Shown here in pieces: positions 7,706 to 18,273 of a stretch of 64,000 nucleotides of DNA; position 1 is the first letter of the stretch, and every line of letters starts with the position of its first letter. The DNA is taken from positions 1,736,001 through 1,800,000 of the forward strand of contig NC_015865.1 of NCBI RefSeq assembly GCF_000221185.1, in the 5' to 3' direction. The notes beneath the pieces were generated by a model. That model was not told the DNA's origin, did not search any database, and was given only the letters and a program-made list of their open reading frames with translations. Position numbers and translations under genes: made by a program. The stretch is from Thermococcus sp. 4557. GTDB taxonomy: Archaea; Methanobacteriota_B; Thermococci; Thermococcales; Thermococcaceae.

Positions 7706-8802
7706 TGGTAGTTGTGTACTTTGATACCCGCCCGAAGAGGCGGCGTGAGGATTTGTATGATAGAGAAACTGAACTGAAGGAATTCGAGCGGTCTCTGAAT
7801 TCAGGCAATCCTCTCACAGTCATTACTGGCGTCAGGAGGCTTGGAAAGACGTCCCTACTAATGGTGGGTCTCAATGAGCTCCGCCTCCCCTACGTTCTCG
7901 TTGATTTCAGGGGGGTCAACCCCAACTCCCGGATGAACGTTTACAAGAGGATAGAGAGTTCGCTCAATGTATTCTTTCGTGAAAACCGCGGTCTCTGGGA
8001 GGAGATTAAGGATGACCTCAAAAACATAGCCGGTCTTCGCGTTTTGAGTCTTGGAGTGAGCTTTTCCTGGAGAGATGAGAAAACCGACCTCATGGCTCTC
8101 TTTCGCGAGCTGGAAAAGTACGACGTTGTTCTGGCGTTTGATGAGGTTCAGTACCTCCGTGGGCCCGTTGGAAGTGAGTTTGCAGGTTTAATCGCTCACC
8201 TCTACGATTACTCGGACCTCAGAATAGTTATGACGGGTTCAGAAGTGGGCCTGCTTCACGATTACCTCGGCTTCGATGACCCGAAGGCTCCCCTCTACGG
8301 CAGATACTTCCAGGAGATTACTCTGTCGAGGTTCGCGCCAGAACAGAGCAGGGATTTCCTTCTACGGGGCTTTAAACAGGTTGGATTGGCTCCATCTGAT
8401 GAGCTCATAAGACTCGCCGTTGAGAGGCTCGATGGAATAGTGGGATGGCTGGTTCTCTTTGGCAGAAAAGCGATGGAAAAGGGGCTCTCCGAGAGCCTTA
8501 TTGACGAGGTTTTTGATGAGGCAAAGGCCCTTGCCCTGGAGGAGTTTGAGAACTTCCTCTCCAAACGCCCCGTTGCGAGGGAGCGCTACATTGAAGTCAT
8601 GAAAGCTGTCGCGAACGGGAAGAACACCTGGGAGACGATAAAGGAACATCTGGAGATGATGGAGGGAGGAAGCATAGCTGACAGCGTTCTGGCTAGGCTT
8701 CTCAAGGCTCTGGTAGACTCCTCCTTCCTCCAAAAGGTTAGAGAGGGCAGAAACGTCTATTACAGAATTCCCGACCCTGTGCTCGAAGCGGGATTTAGGT
8801 GA
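7705..8802 (+). CDS. archaeal STAND-type ATPase (COG1672)
   Basis: A 365-residue protein of the archaeal ATPase family expanded in Thermococcales. Visible parts: the family start FDTRPKRRREDLYDREKEL-like segment, Walker A GVRRLGKTSLL near residue 44, Walker B VVLAFDEVQYL near residue 150, a sensor-1 RIVMTGSEVG, and a C-terminal winged-helix region (residues 285-360) ending in YYRIPDPVLEAGFR. These proteins are AAA+/STAND NTPases with unknown targets. The GTG start overlaps the last base of a perfect palindrome. No partner gene adjoins it: the next gene converges 54 bases downstream. Full length, no damage seen. Confidence 0.9.
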   Translation: MVVVYFDTRPKRRREDLYDRETELKEFERSLNSGNPLTVITGVRRLGKTSLLMVGLNELRLPYVLVDFRGVNPNSRMNVYKRIESSLNVFFRENRGLWEEIKDDLKNIAGLRVLSLGVSFSWRDEKTDLMALFRELEKYDVVLAFDEVQYLRGPVGSEFAGLIAHLYDYSDLRIVMTGSEVGLLHDYLGFDDPKAPLYGRYFQEITLSRFAPEQSRDFLLRGFKQVGLAPSDELIRLAVERLDGIVGWLVLFGRKAMEKGLSESLIDEVFDEAKALALEEFENFLSKRPVARERYIEVMKAVANGKNTWETIKEHLEMMEGGSIADSVLARLLKALVDSSFLQKVREGRNVYYRIPDPVLEAGFR

Positions 8803-8856
8803 GCGTTTCACAACATCCGCCATTGGGTCAAAAATTTAAGAATAATGAAGGGAAGG

Positions 8857-11177
<2,321 letters not shown>

Positions 11178-11220
11178 AATGAACACCTCCGTACACAGGT
11201 TCAAACTTGGTCATCTAAAG

Positions 11221-11265
11221 GTTTGCAACCTGTGGTGTTTATAAAGATGTTGCCAACCAAAGGTT
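11221..11265. promoter_or_regulatory. two SurR-type sites flanking the nfn TATA box
   Basis: GTTTGCAAC at 11221-11229 fits GTTn3AAC, and GTTGCCAACCAAAGGTT at 11249-11265 fits the extended form GTTn3AACn5GTT exactly. Between them lies the minus-strand TATA box (CTTTATAAAC, 11237-11246). One site is therefore downstream and one upstream of TATA. This consensus is that described for SurR, the sulfur-response regulator of Pyrococcus. Confidence 0.65.
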
Positions 11266-11343
11266 TGCCCGGCGGAAGGATCCTCGGGCGGGCCGGGAAA
11301 AGATTAAAAAACGTTCGCAAAAAGGGCCGTTGGGGGTAACACT

Positions 11344-11568
11344 ATGAAGCGGCTCATTTATTACGCATCAGCACTGCTGGCGGCGGTGGCCCTCTTCTGG
11401 CCGGTGATCTACGGCAACGTTCCGGCCCTGAGGGTGCTCCCGGGGAACCCGGTGATTCAGGGCATCGTGGGGCTCGTGCTCTTTGGAGGGCTCGCCTACG
11501 TGACCTTCGACGAGACATCAGAAGAAGCGGGTGGGATTGAAGAAAAGGAAGAGCTCACAGCTTCCTGA
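11344..11568 (+). CDS. small two-helix membrane protein
   Basis: A 74-residue protein with two predicted helices (residues 5-24 and 36-54) and an acidic C-terminal tail (EEAGGIEEKEEL). The ATG at 11344 follows GGGGGTAAC, and TTAAAAAAC at about 11304 can be the TATA box. No family recognised. It overlaps the convergent trmI gene by 14 bases. Confidence 0.6.
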   Translation: MKRLIYYASALLAAVALFWPVIYGNVPALRVLPGNPVIQGIVGLVLFGGLAYVTFDETSEEAGGIEEKEELTAS

Positions 11569-12325
11569 TGAAGGTTATGTATCCGGTATGGGCCAGCATG
11601 GTCGTCTTCGGCCTCATGCACTCCTTCTTTACCTCCTGCTCCCTGACGAGGACCTCGACGATCCTGGGTTTGTAGAAGTGTTCCCTGTACCCCTGGAACG
11701 CCTGGAAGAAGCGGTGGACCTGGTTCGTGCACGGGGTGTATGCCACGAAGTAGCCGCCGGGTCTGAGAACCTCAACCGCGTGGGGGAGGACGTTCTCCGG
11801 CTGGGGAAGGTCCAGGACTATGTGGTCGGCGTACTCCTCATCTATGCCCTCGTATATGTCCTTGAGCTTTATGGTTACTCGGTCAGAGAATCCGGCCAGC
11901 TCGATGTTCTTCTGGGCTATCCTCGCGAAGTCCTCGCGGCGTTCGTAGCTGATGACCCTTCCGTTTGGTCCCACGGCGTTGGCGAGGAATATCGTGAGCG
12001 CGCCGCTCCCGACGCCGGCCTCTATCACCGTGTCGCCGGGGGAGATGCCGGCGTAGGCGAGTATTATACCTGCGTCCTTGGGGTGGACTATCTGCGGTCC
12101 GCGCTTCATCTTGGCTATTATGTCGTTTATGTCCGGCTTGAGAACCCTGAACTCCTCGTTTCGGTGGCTGACTATCGTCTCGCCGTACTCCTTCCCTACG
12201 AGCTCGCCGAGCTTGAGTATGCCCAGGTCGGTGTGGAATTCCCTATCCGATACCGTCACCAGGTAGCGCTTGCCCCTCCTATCGATGAGCAGAACCTTAT
12301 CCCCTTCCCTGATCAACCGCTCCAC
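11555..12325 (-). CDS. trmI: tRNA (adenine-N1)-methyltransferase TrmI
   Basis: SAM-dependent methyltransferase that makes m1A at position 58 (and 57 in archaea) of the tRNA T-loop. The 256-residue protein has a small N-terminal beta domain (residues 1-70), then QIVHPKDAGIILAYAGI, the SAM-binding motif VIEAGVGSGALTIFLA, and the LDLPQPENVLPHAVEVLRPGG segment that is diagnostic for TrmI. Length fits the archaeal homotetrameric enzyme. The start overlaps the end of the upstream DUF257 gene by 29 bases, so the two are probably co-transcribed. Confidence 0.93.
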   Translation of the reverse strand: MERLIREGDKVLLIDRRGKRYLVTVSDREFHTDLGILKLGELVGKEYGETIVSHRNEEFRVLKPDINDIIAKMKRGPQIVHPKDAGIILAYAGISPGDTVIEAGVGSGALTIFLANAVGPNGRVISYERREDFARIAQKNIELAGFSDRVTIKLKDIYEGIDEEYADHIVLDLPQPENVLPHAVEVLRPGGYFVAYTPCTNQVHRFFQAFQGYREHFYKPRIVEVLVREQEVKKECMRPKTTMLAHTGYITFIRKL

Positions 12326-12935
12326 CTTCCTTTTTTACTTTCAAACCGTCCCGTGATATGTGGAACACCATCGAGGCGATTTCCTCGAGCATCGCGAGTT
12401 GTTCATCCCTCAGAACGCCCGCGTTTATAAAGTGTATCCCCACCCAGTCCTCCAGGGGTATCGTGCTGATGCCGGTTAGTATGGCCTTTATAGCCTCGTC
12501 CCCGCCGAAGTGTATGTAGTGGCCGAGCCCGAAGGTTACGAAGTACTCGGGCTTTGTGGGGGAATGGCTTATCCTGCTGACGATGGCGTAGTAGTTCTTC
12601 AGGAACGTGTGCGAATCGTAGGCCGGAACAACCTCCTCGATCACATCGCCGTAGCTGGCGGAGCCAGGACCGATCTTCACGACCTTTATCTTCTTGATGA
12701 GCTCTATCACCCCGGAGTACTCCTTTCCGGTGACCTTCCGGGTGTAGTTCCTGAAGAGGATCCCTCCAATGCCGAAGAAGTCCGCCACTACTACTCCGTC
12801 TCTCTCAATGAGTGCGGGTATCAGGACTCCCCACGAGAACTCTTCCACAGGATACGTGGGGTCGTACTCGATCAGAATAACGTCTCCCCGATTGGCTTTG
12901 CCGAAGAGATACTTTTCGAAGATGGGGGTGTCCAT
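12297..12935 (-). CDS. DUF257 family protein
   Basis: A 212-residue protein resembling DUF257, a family largely restricted to Thermococcales with a RecA-like fold but unknown function. It shows the pattern FGKANRGDVILIEYDPTYPVEEFSWGVLIPAL near the N-terminus, a VADFFGIGGILFRNY stretch, and FVTFGLGHYIHFGGDEAIKAIL. The start at 12935 has GGTGAGT upstream; a longer start at 12965 exists. It lacks a classical Walker A lysine. Upstream of trmI in the same direction and overlapping it. Confidence 0.75.
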   Translation of the reverse strand: MDTPIFEKYLFGKANRGDVILIEYDPTYPVEEFSWGVLIPALIERDGVVVADFFGIGGILFRNYTRKVTGKEYSGVIELIKKIKVVKIGPGSASYGDVIEEVVPAYDSHTFLKNYYAIVSRISHSPTKPEYFVTFGLGHYIHFGGDEAIKAILTGISTIPLEDWVGIHFINAGVLRDEQLAMLEEIASMVFHISRDGLKVKKEGGAVDQGRG

Positions 12936-12992
12936 AGGACTCACCAAAAGGGTTTTTAATGGCACTTCTTTTAAACCTTGTTAGGTGGGAAG

Positions 12993-13340
12993 ATGAGAAA
13001 GTTCGTGGTGTGGCCCAGCGAGCTCGACGCAAGGCTCAGCAGGCGCTACGGAAGGGCCGTGGGCAGGGAGTTCGCCGTCGACAGGCCGAAGGTGCAGGAG
13101 ATAGCCGATGCCGCGCTGGCCCTTGGGATGAAGGTGATAGAGCTCGATGAGGAGAAGCTCAACCCTCGGCTGGCCGCTCTCGACGACGAGTACAGGCTCA
13201 GGGGAATGCTCCGGATTGAGAGCAAGCATCCGAAGGGTAAGTCCCTGAGGATGCTCGGGCAGAAAATCCGGGAAATCAGAAAGACCCAGGCCAGGTCCCA
13301 GGGCAAGAAGAAACGCAAATCCGGGAAGAAAAAGAGGTGA
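12993..13340 (+). CDS. srp19: signal recognition particle 19 kDa protein
   Basis: RNA-binding subunit of the archaeal signal recognition particle; it clamps helices 6 and 8 of 7S RNA so that SRP54 can bind. The 115-residue product starts FVVWPSELDARLSRRYGR, continues with EFAVDRPKVQEIADAALALG, has the conserved HPKGKSLRMLGQKIREI segment and ends in a very basic tail (KKKRKSGKKKR). ATG at 12993 follows GGTGG. Its stop codon abuts that of the convergent Lrp-like gene. Confidence 0.95.
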   Translation: MRKFVVWPSELDARLSRRYGRAVGREFAVDRPKVQEIADAALALGMKVIELDEEKLNPRLAALDDEYRLRGMLRIESKHPKGKSLRMLGQKIREIRKTQARSQGKKKRKSGKKKR

Positions 13341-13351
13341 TCACTCCTCTT
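13332..13351. terminator. possible bidirectional stem-loop between srp19 and the Lrp-like gene
   Basis: AAGAGG (13332-13337) pairs with CCTCTT (13346-13351) around TGATCACT, exactly where the two convergent stop codons meet. Short and without a long T-run, so its role as a terminator is a guess. Confidence 0.3.
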
Positions 13352-13586
13352 CTTCCATTTCTACGACTATGGCGGTAGTGGTGTCTATAACGCCGTCGAT
13401 GTTGTGTATGTCGTGGAGTATCTTCCTGGTGAGCTCGCCGAGGTCCTTCGCCTGGATGTGGACTATGGCGTCGTAGGGGCCGGTGACGGCGTCGGCCTTG
13501 GTAACGCCCGGAATCTGTTTGAGCGCCTCTATGACGCTCTCAACTTTTCCAATCTCAACGGTCAGTAAAACGTACGACCTAACCAT
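13341..13586 (-). CDS. stand-alone Lrp/AsnC ligand-binding (RAM) domain protein
   Basis: An 81-residue protein consisting only of the effector-binding and oligomerisation domain of Lrp/AsnC regulators: VLLTVEIGKVESVIEALKQIPGV, then DAVTGPYDAIVHIQAKDLGEL and HDIHNIDGVIDTTTAIVV. There is no helix-turn-helix, so it cannot bind DNA alone in the usual way; such proteins may form rings, bind amino acids, or modulate full-length Lrp proteins. ATG at 13586, with TATA-like CTTTACG upstream. Ends back-to-back with srp19. Confidence 0.88.
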   Translation of the reverse strand: MVRSYVLLTVEIGKVESVIEALKQIPGVTKADAVTGPYDAIVHIQAKDLGELTRKILHDIHNIDGVIDTTTAIVVEMEEEE

Positions 13587-13677
13587 TTTTCATCACCGCG
13601 GAAAGGCTTTACGTCTCTATCTAACCCTTCAACTCATTTAAGCTTTTCGTAGTTTTTTCGGGTATCTCCGGAGGGTT

Positions 13678-13767
13678 GCACTATGAGAACGCTGTCTCTA
13701 AGTAACCAATAGTGCGTTTGAAGGGCCTTTATGGCACTGGTAGTGGTATCGAAAGGTTTATTACCAC
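13678..13767. promoter_or_regulatory. two dyads in the ABC-importer promoter
   Basis: GTGGTA (13743-13748) and its complement TACCAC (13762-13767) enclose the TATA-like GTTTATT (13756-13762) of the binding-protein gene. Further upstream GCACTAT (13678-13684) and ATAGTGC (13709-13715) form a second, wider dyad. A repressor site over TATA plus a distal element is a plausible reading. The rest of the 226-base spacer shows no gene. Confidence 0.4.
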
Positions 13768-13812
13768 ATCCGTCCTATTGTTCATGCCCTTAATGTACAG
13801 GGGTGGGTATTA

Positions 13813-16002
13813 ATGAAGGCCAAAGGTTCAATAGCCCTGTTAGTGGTTTTTTTGGTGGTTTTTTCTGTTGCAGCCAGCGGCTGTATAGGCGGAAATAATG
13901 GTGAGACAACCACCATCCCGCAGAGCACCACGGGAAGTCCGACGGGAACCCAGACCACGTCTTCTGGGGCGACTTCCGGCGGCACCACCACGACATCGAG
14001 CCAGTCAGCCACTCAGACACAGACCCCTGCGGAGGTAAAACCGGGGATACTGGAGATGGGCGACGTCTACGTTGTCGTCACCGACAAGAGCGTCGTGGTC
14101 GTCGGCCCGAAGGGCGCCAGCCCGACCGTTGAGGTCCCGAGCGACAGGAAGATTATAAAGGTCGAGTACGAGGTTGACACCGCCAACACCCCGGACGTCA
14201 AGACCCTCATGGAGAAGGGTCAGGGATTCGGTGCCATCGATCCAGCCTTCTTCCGCGATGAGCACGTCGATGCCCTCGTTGTGGCCGCCAGGCGCCAGAC
14301 CGACCCGACCATAAGAACCGAGCTCTTCAAGGCCATCTACATGCTCGGAAACAAGCTCGCCCCGGAGGTCATCCTCGGCCAGAACAAGCAGCTCCGTGTT
14401 TACTGGGACTGGGTTAAGGGACGCTACTACCACCCGACCCTCGCGGAGCGCTACGACCTCCTGACCGAGGACCAGAACGCCCCCTCCATCAAGATCGGTA
14501 TCAAGGACTACAAGAACGACCCCGAGACCTACACCATAGCCACCATCGGCTGGCCGGAGAGCTTTGACCCGGCCATGACCTACGAGACCTTCGGATGGGA
14601 GATCTGGCACGAGGTCGGTGACACCCTCGTCACCTACTGGAAGGAGGAGACCGAGGAGGTCAGCCCGGACCTCGCCGTTGCTTGGGCCCACAACGAGGAC
14701 GGTACCGAGTGGTACTTCCTCATCCGCGGCGGTGTCCAGGCCTACGATCCGTGGAACGACAAGACCTACCCGATCGACGCCACCGACGTTGCCTTCACCT
14801 TCCTCCGCGTTGAGAGGCTCGGCCACAGCGTCAGCTGGATGGTTGACAGCTTCATGGACGTTAACAACTCCGCCGCCATCACCGAGGACGAGTTCGACCA
14901 GTACCTCAAGGAGCACCCGCTCATAGCCGAGTTCAACGGCAAGAGCACCGAGGTCAAGAGCCTCGACGAGCTCAAGCAGTTCTTCGGCTACAGCGGCGAC
15001 ACCGCTGGAGTCTTCAAGCTCGTTCTTCCGGCTCCGTACGCCCCGGTTCTCGGAATACTCGCCGACCCGTTCCTCAGCGTCGTCCCGATGGAGTACCTCC
15101 TCGGCGACAAGTACCAGGAGGCCCTCCAGGCCAGCGACAACGGTCACAACCCCAGCGCCTGGTGGAGCTACCTGAGCGAGGGCAAGAGCGACCCGACCCA
15201 CCAGCTCATGCACAACAACCCCGTCGGAACCGGACCGTTCTACATCGCCGACTACCAGAAGGACGCCTACATAGTCCTCGAGTACAACCCGCACTACTGG
15301 AACGCCACCGCCAACCCAGGCCACAGGAGGGTCATCTACGTCATCAACAGCGACGCCATGGCCAGGATCAACCTGTTCAAGACCGGCACCGCCGACGCCG
15401 TTGCCATACCGCCCGAGAAGATGAGCACGGTTAAGGGCCTCGAGCTCCAGGGCTTCAAGTCCGTCGTTAAGACCGACATCCTCCAGCCGATACTGACCTT
15501 CCTCGTCTTCAACACCCAGAAGGAGCCCTTCAACGACCCGCTCGTCAGGGAGGCCATGGCCTACGCCGTCCCGTACGACCAGATCTCCCAGGTCGTTTAC
15601 CAGGGACTTCTCGCCAGGAACTACGGTCCGATACCGAAGCCGTGGCCGGGCTACACCGAGGAAGGCATAACCAAGTACAAGTACAACCTCGCCAAGGCCA
15701 AACAGCTTCTCAACCAGGCGGGCGTCGACCCGACCAAGTACAAGATTGAGCTCATCTACAACGAGGGCAACAGCGCCCGTGAGAAGATTATGACCCTAAT
15801 TCAGAACGTCTGGAGCCAGCTCGGCTTCCAGGTCACCATCAACAGCTACAACTGGCCGACCTACCTTGACAAGACCGAGCACGGCGAGTACGACGTCTAC
15901 GTCGTCGGTTGGGTCCCGGACTACCTCGACTCCGACAACTGGGTTGGCCCGTTCCTCTACGGTGCCACCGAGTTCACGAGCGTCGAGGTAAGCGTTAGCT
16001 GA
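13813..16002 (+). CDS. ABC importer substrate-binding lipoprotein (family 5), apparently circularly permuted
   Basis: Extracellular binding protein of an Opp/Dpp-type importer, 729 residues. Residues 1-24 are a lipoprotein signal with Cys24 in SVAASGC; residues 28-72 are a Ser/Thr-rich linker. Residues about 138-208 (HVDALVVAARRQTDPTIRTE, KQLRVYWDWVKG) look like the end of ordinary family-5 proteins, whereas the ordinary start (YTIATIGWPESFDPAMTYET) appears only near residue 240. The protein then stops shortly after GWVPDYLDSDNWVGPFLYG, where normal family members continue. The segments therefore seem to be in permuted order. First gene of the importer operon; ATG preceded by GGTGGG. Substrate (peptide or oligosaccharide) cannot be told. 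Confidence 0.88.
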   Translation: MKAKGSIALLVVFLVVFSVAASGCIGGNNGETTTIPQSTTGSPTGTQTTSSGATSGGTTTTSSQSATQTQTPAEVKPGILEMGDVYVVVTDKSVVVVGPKGASPTVEVPSDRKIIKVEYEVDTANTPDVKTLMEKGQGFGAIDPAFFRDEHVDALVVAARRQTDPTIRTELFKAIYMLGNKLAPEVILGQNKQLRVYWDWVKGRYYHPTLAERYDLLTEDQNAPSIKIGIKDYKNDPETYTIATIGWPESFDPAMTYETFGWEIWHEVGDTLVTYWKEETEEVSPDLAVAWAHNEDGTEWYFLIRGGVQAYDPWNDKTYPIDATDVAFTFLRVERLGHSVSWMVDSFMDVNNSAAITEDEFDQYLKEHPLIAEFNGKSTEVKSLDELKQFFGYSGDTAGVFKLVLPAPYAPVLGILADPFLSVVPMEYLLGDKYQEALQASDNGHNPSAWWSYLSEGKSDPTHQLMHNNPVGTGPFYIADYQKDAYIVLEYNPHYWNATANPGHRRVIYVINSDAMARINLFKTGTADAVAIPPEKMSTVKGLELQGFKSVVKTDILQPILTFLVFNTQKEPFNDPLVREAMAYAVPYDQISQVVYQGLLARNYGPIPKPWPGYTEEGITKYKYNLAKAKQLLNQAGVDPTKYKIELIYNEGNSAREKIMTLIQNVWSQLGFQVTINSYNWPTYLDKTEHGEYDVYVVGWVPDYLDSDNWVGPFLYGATEFTSVEVSVS

Positions 16003-16007
16003 TTCTG

Positions 16008-16022
16008 ATCTTTCTTTTTTTC
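16008..16022 (+). terminator. T-rich partial terminator after the binding-protein gene
   Basis: TCTTTCTTTTTTTCTG directly follows the stop codon of the binding-protein gene and precedes the permease genes. Archaeal terminators are mainly T-runs, so partial termination here would give more binding protein than permease. Confidence 0.45.
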
Positions 16023-16080
16023 TGTTCGTGTTTTTGGCGGAGATCTAAAGGATAAAGTCAACGACACAGGGGGGATTGGA

Positions 16081-17082
16081 TTGGCGAACCTGAAGAAGTT
16101 CCTAATAAGAAGGCTCCTTACGTTTATCCCCACCCTCATCGGAGTCACCCTCATAGTCTTTCTGATCGCCTACGTCATCCCTGCGGACGTCGCCAGGGCG
16201 TGGGCCGGCGGCGAGAAGGCGAGTCAAGCATACATGGAGCAGATAAAGAAGGAGTACCACCTTGACGATCCCTGGTACGACCAGTACTGGTTCCTCGTGA
16301 GCGGACTGGCGCGGAACAGCATAATCGATCCGAGGACGTCCAACTACGTCCTTGACGATATACGGGATCGTTTCCCCGTGACGTTTGAGCTGGCGCTGGT
16401 GGCGTTCTTCTTCATCCTGATAATAGGCATTCCCCTTGGTATAATCTCGGCCCTTAAGAGAAACACGTGGATAGACACCGTCATCAGGTTCTTCGCCCTC
16501 ACCGGCGTTTCAATGCCGGTCTTCTGGCTGGGCTACCTTCTCATATACGTGTTCTTCGTCAAGGTTCACTGGATAACCCTCGCAGGCTTCCCGGCCCCGC
16601 CCGAGCACCAGATAACCCACATCCCAATGATAGACGCCCTCATCACCGGGGACTTCTCGACCTTCAGCCAGCACCTCCACAGGCTCTGGCTCCCCGGCTT
16701 CACGCTGGGATTCATGGGTGCCGGCGTTCTCGCCAGGTTCGTCAGGAACAGCTTCCTTGAGGCCATAGGAAGCGACTACGTCGGATTCCTCAAGGCCAAG
16801 GGTGTCCACAAGAGGGGAATCTACCGCCACGCCCTCAAGAACGCCATGGTTCCGATAGTCACCGTCCTCGGCCTTCAGTTCGGAGGACTGCTCGGTGGAA
16901 CCCCTATCACCGAGACGGTGTTCGGCCTCCCGGGAATGGGTTCCTACGTCATCGACTCGATCAGGAACCTCGACTTCCCCGCGGTCGTGGCGATAACCAC
17001 GATCTTTGCACTGATATACCTCACAACCAACCTCGTCGTGGACATACTCTACGCCCTGATAGACCCGAGGGTGAGGTACTAA
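16081..17082 (+). CDS. ABC importer permease (DppB/OppB type)
   Basis: Membrane permease of 333 residues with six helices. It starts LIRRLLTFIPTLIGVTLIVFLI, typical of DppB, and contains the EAA-like loop for contact with the ATPases (FLEAIGSDYVGFLKAKGVHKRGIYRHALKNA) near residue 225, followed by PITETVFGLPGMGSYVIDSI. TTG at 16081 is the start, preceded by GGGGGGATT. Second gene of the importer operon. Confidence 0.93.
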   Translation: MANLKKFLIRRLLTFIPTLIGVTLIVFLIAYVIPADVARAWAGGEKASQAYMEQIKKEYHLDDPWYDQYWFLVSGLARNSIIDPRTSNYVLDDIRDRFPVTFELALVAFFFILIIGIPLGIISALKRNTWIDTVIRFFALTGVSMPVFWLGYLLIYVFFVKVHWITLAGFPAPPEHQITHIPMIDALITGDFSTFSQHLHRLWLPGFTLGFMGAGVLARFVRNSFLEAIGSDYVGFLKAKGVHKRGIYRHALKNAMVPIVTVLGLQFGGLLGGTPITETVFGLPGMGSYVIDSIRNLDFPAVVAITTIFALIYLTTNLVVDILYALIDPRVRY

Positions 17083-17094
17083 CGGGGTGATAAA

Positions 17095-18273
17095 ATGGGC
17101 AGGGAAGAGTACAAATCAAACATTCTTGACAAGCTCTCCGACAAGCTCGTCGAGGGATTTGGAAGCTTCATAAGCCTGTTCAAGAAGGACTGGAAGAAGA
17201 AAAACCGCTCCAAGATGGAAGAATGGAAGCTCATGCTCTACGCCCTCAACCGCTCCCCGCCGGGCCTCATAGGACTGGCGCTCGTGCTGATGTTCGTGCT
17301 CCTCGGCATATTCGGCCCCAGCCTCGCCACGTGGAACTACAGGTTCTTCCCGACCAACTACAACATGAGCACCTACCTCGCCCCGCCTGGCTCGACATAC
17401 TTCCTGAACGTTACCGAGCTCCAGGGGGACAACATCATCCAGTACACCACGAACATCCACTACACGCTAGGTGCGGACAACTTCGGTAGGGACCTCGTCA
17501 GCCTCATCCTCTACGGAGCCAGGGTCTCCCTGGTGATATCGATAGTCGTCATAGTCCTCGGTGTGCCCCTGGGCATCATCCTGGGCCTCGTCGCAGGATA
17601 CTACGGCGGCAAGGTTGACGAGCTCGTCATGCGCATCACCGATGTGTTCCTGGCCTTCCCGGCGCTCATCCTCGCCATGGCCTTCTCCGCCGTGCTCCCG
17701 CAGAGGCTTCAGAATTTCATCTCCTCCCATGAGTCCGTCCAGAGCTTCGTGCTGTGGCTCTTCGCGCTCGAACCCCAGGACGCCGGCAACCTCGGAAAGC
17801 TCCTCGCCGTCATACTCGCCATGATCATAGTCTGGTGGCCAGCCTACGCCAGGATAACACGCGGTTCGACCCTCACCGAGAGGGAGAGCCTCTACGTTGA
17901 AGCCGCCCGCGCCATAGGCCTCAGCTCCAGAACGATAATGTTCAGGCACATTCTCCCCAACATTATCGGCCCGATACTGGTCTACATAACCCTCGACTTC
18001 GGAGGCGTCATCCTCATGGAGGCCGGCCTGAGCTTCCTCGGCCTCGGTGCAACGCCGCCGATAGCCGACTGGGGTAGGATAGTCTACGACGGCTCCCAGT
18101 ACTTCCCGGAGCACTGGTGGCTCGTTACGTTTTCGGGCTTAATGATCATGCTCGTGGCCCTCGGATGGAACCTCCTCGGTGACACGATGAGGGACATCCT
18201 CGACCCGAAGACGAGGAGGAGCATAGAGTTCAAGGTTAAGAAGGCCAAGAAGGAGGGTGAGAGCAATGCCTGA
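17095..18273 (+). CDS. ABC importer permease (DppC/OppC type)
   Basis: Second permease, 392 residues, longer than usual because of a hydrophilic N-terminus of about 60 residues rich in Lys and Asp (residues 1-42) and an extracellular insert after the first helix. The DppC signature follows (LGADNFGRDLVSLILYGARVSL, GLVAGYYGGKVDELVMR), then the EAA-like loop ESLYVEAARAIGLSSRTIMFRHILPN near residue 265. It overlaps the next gene by eight bases. Confidence 0.92.
   Translation: MGREEYKSNILDKLSDKLVEGFGSFISLFKKDWKKKNRSKMEEWKLMLYALNRSPPGLIGLALVLMFVLLGIFGPSLATWNYRFFPTNYNMSTYLAPPGSTYFLNVTELQGDNIIQYTTNIHYTLGADNFGRDLVSLILYGARVSLVISIVVIVLGVPLGIILGLVAGYYGGKVDELVMRITDVFLAFPALILAMAFSAVLPQRLQNFISSHESVQSFVLWLFALEPQDAGNLGKLLAVILAMIIVWWPAYARITRGSTLTERESLYVEAARAIGLSSRTIMFRHILPNIIGPILVYITLDFGGVILMEAGLSFLGLGATPPIADWGRIVYDGSQYFPEHWWLVTFSGLMIMLVALGWNLLGDTMRDILDPKTRRSIEFKVKKAKKEGESNA

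Noticed and set aside
13332-13351. Regulatory role of the stem between srp19 and the Lrp-like gene
   Set aside because: The stem is only six base pairs and consists of coding ends, so it is listed only as a weak terminator.
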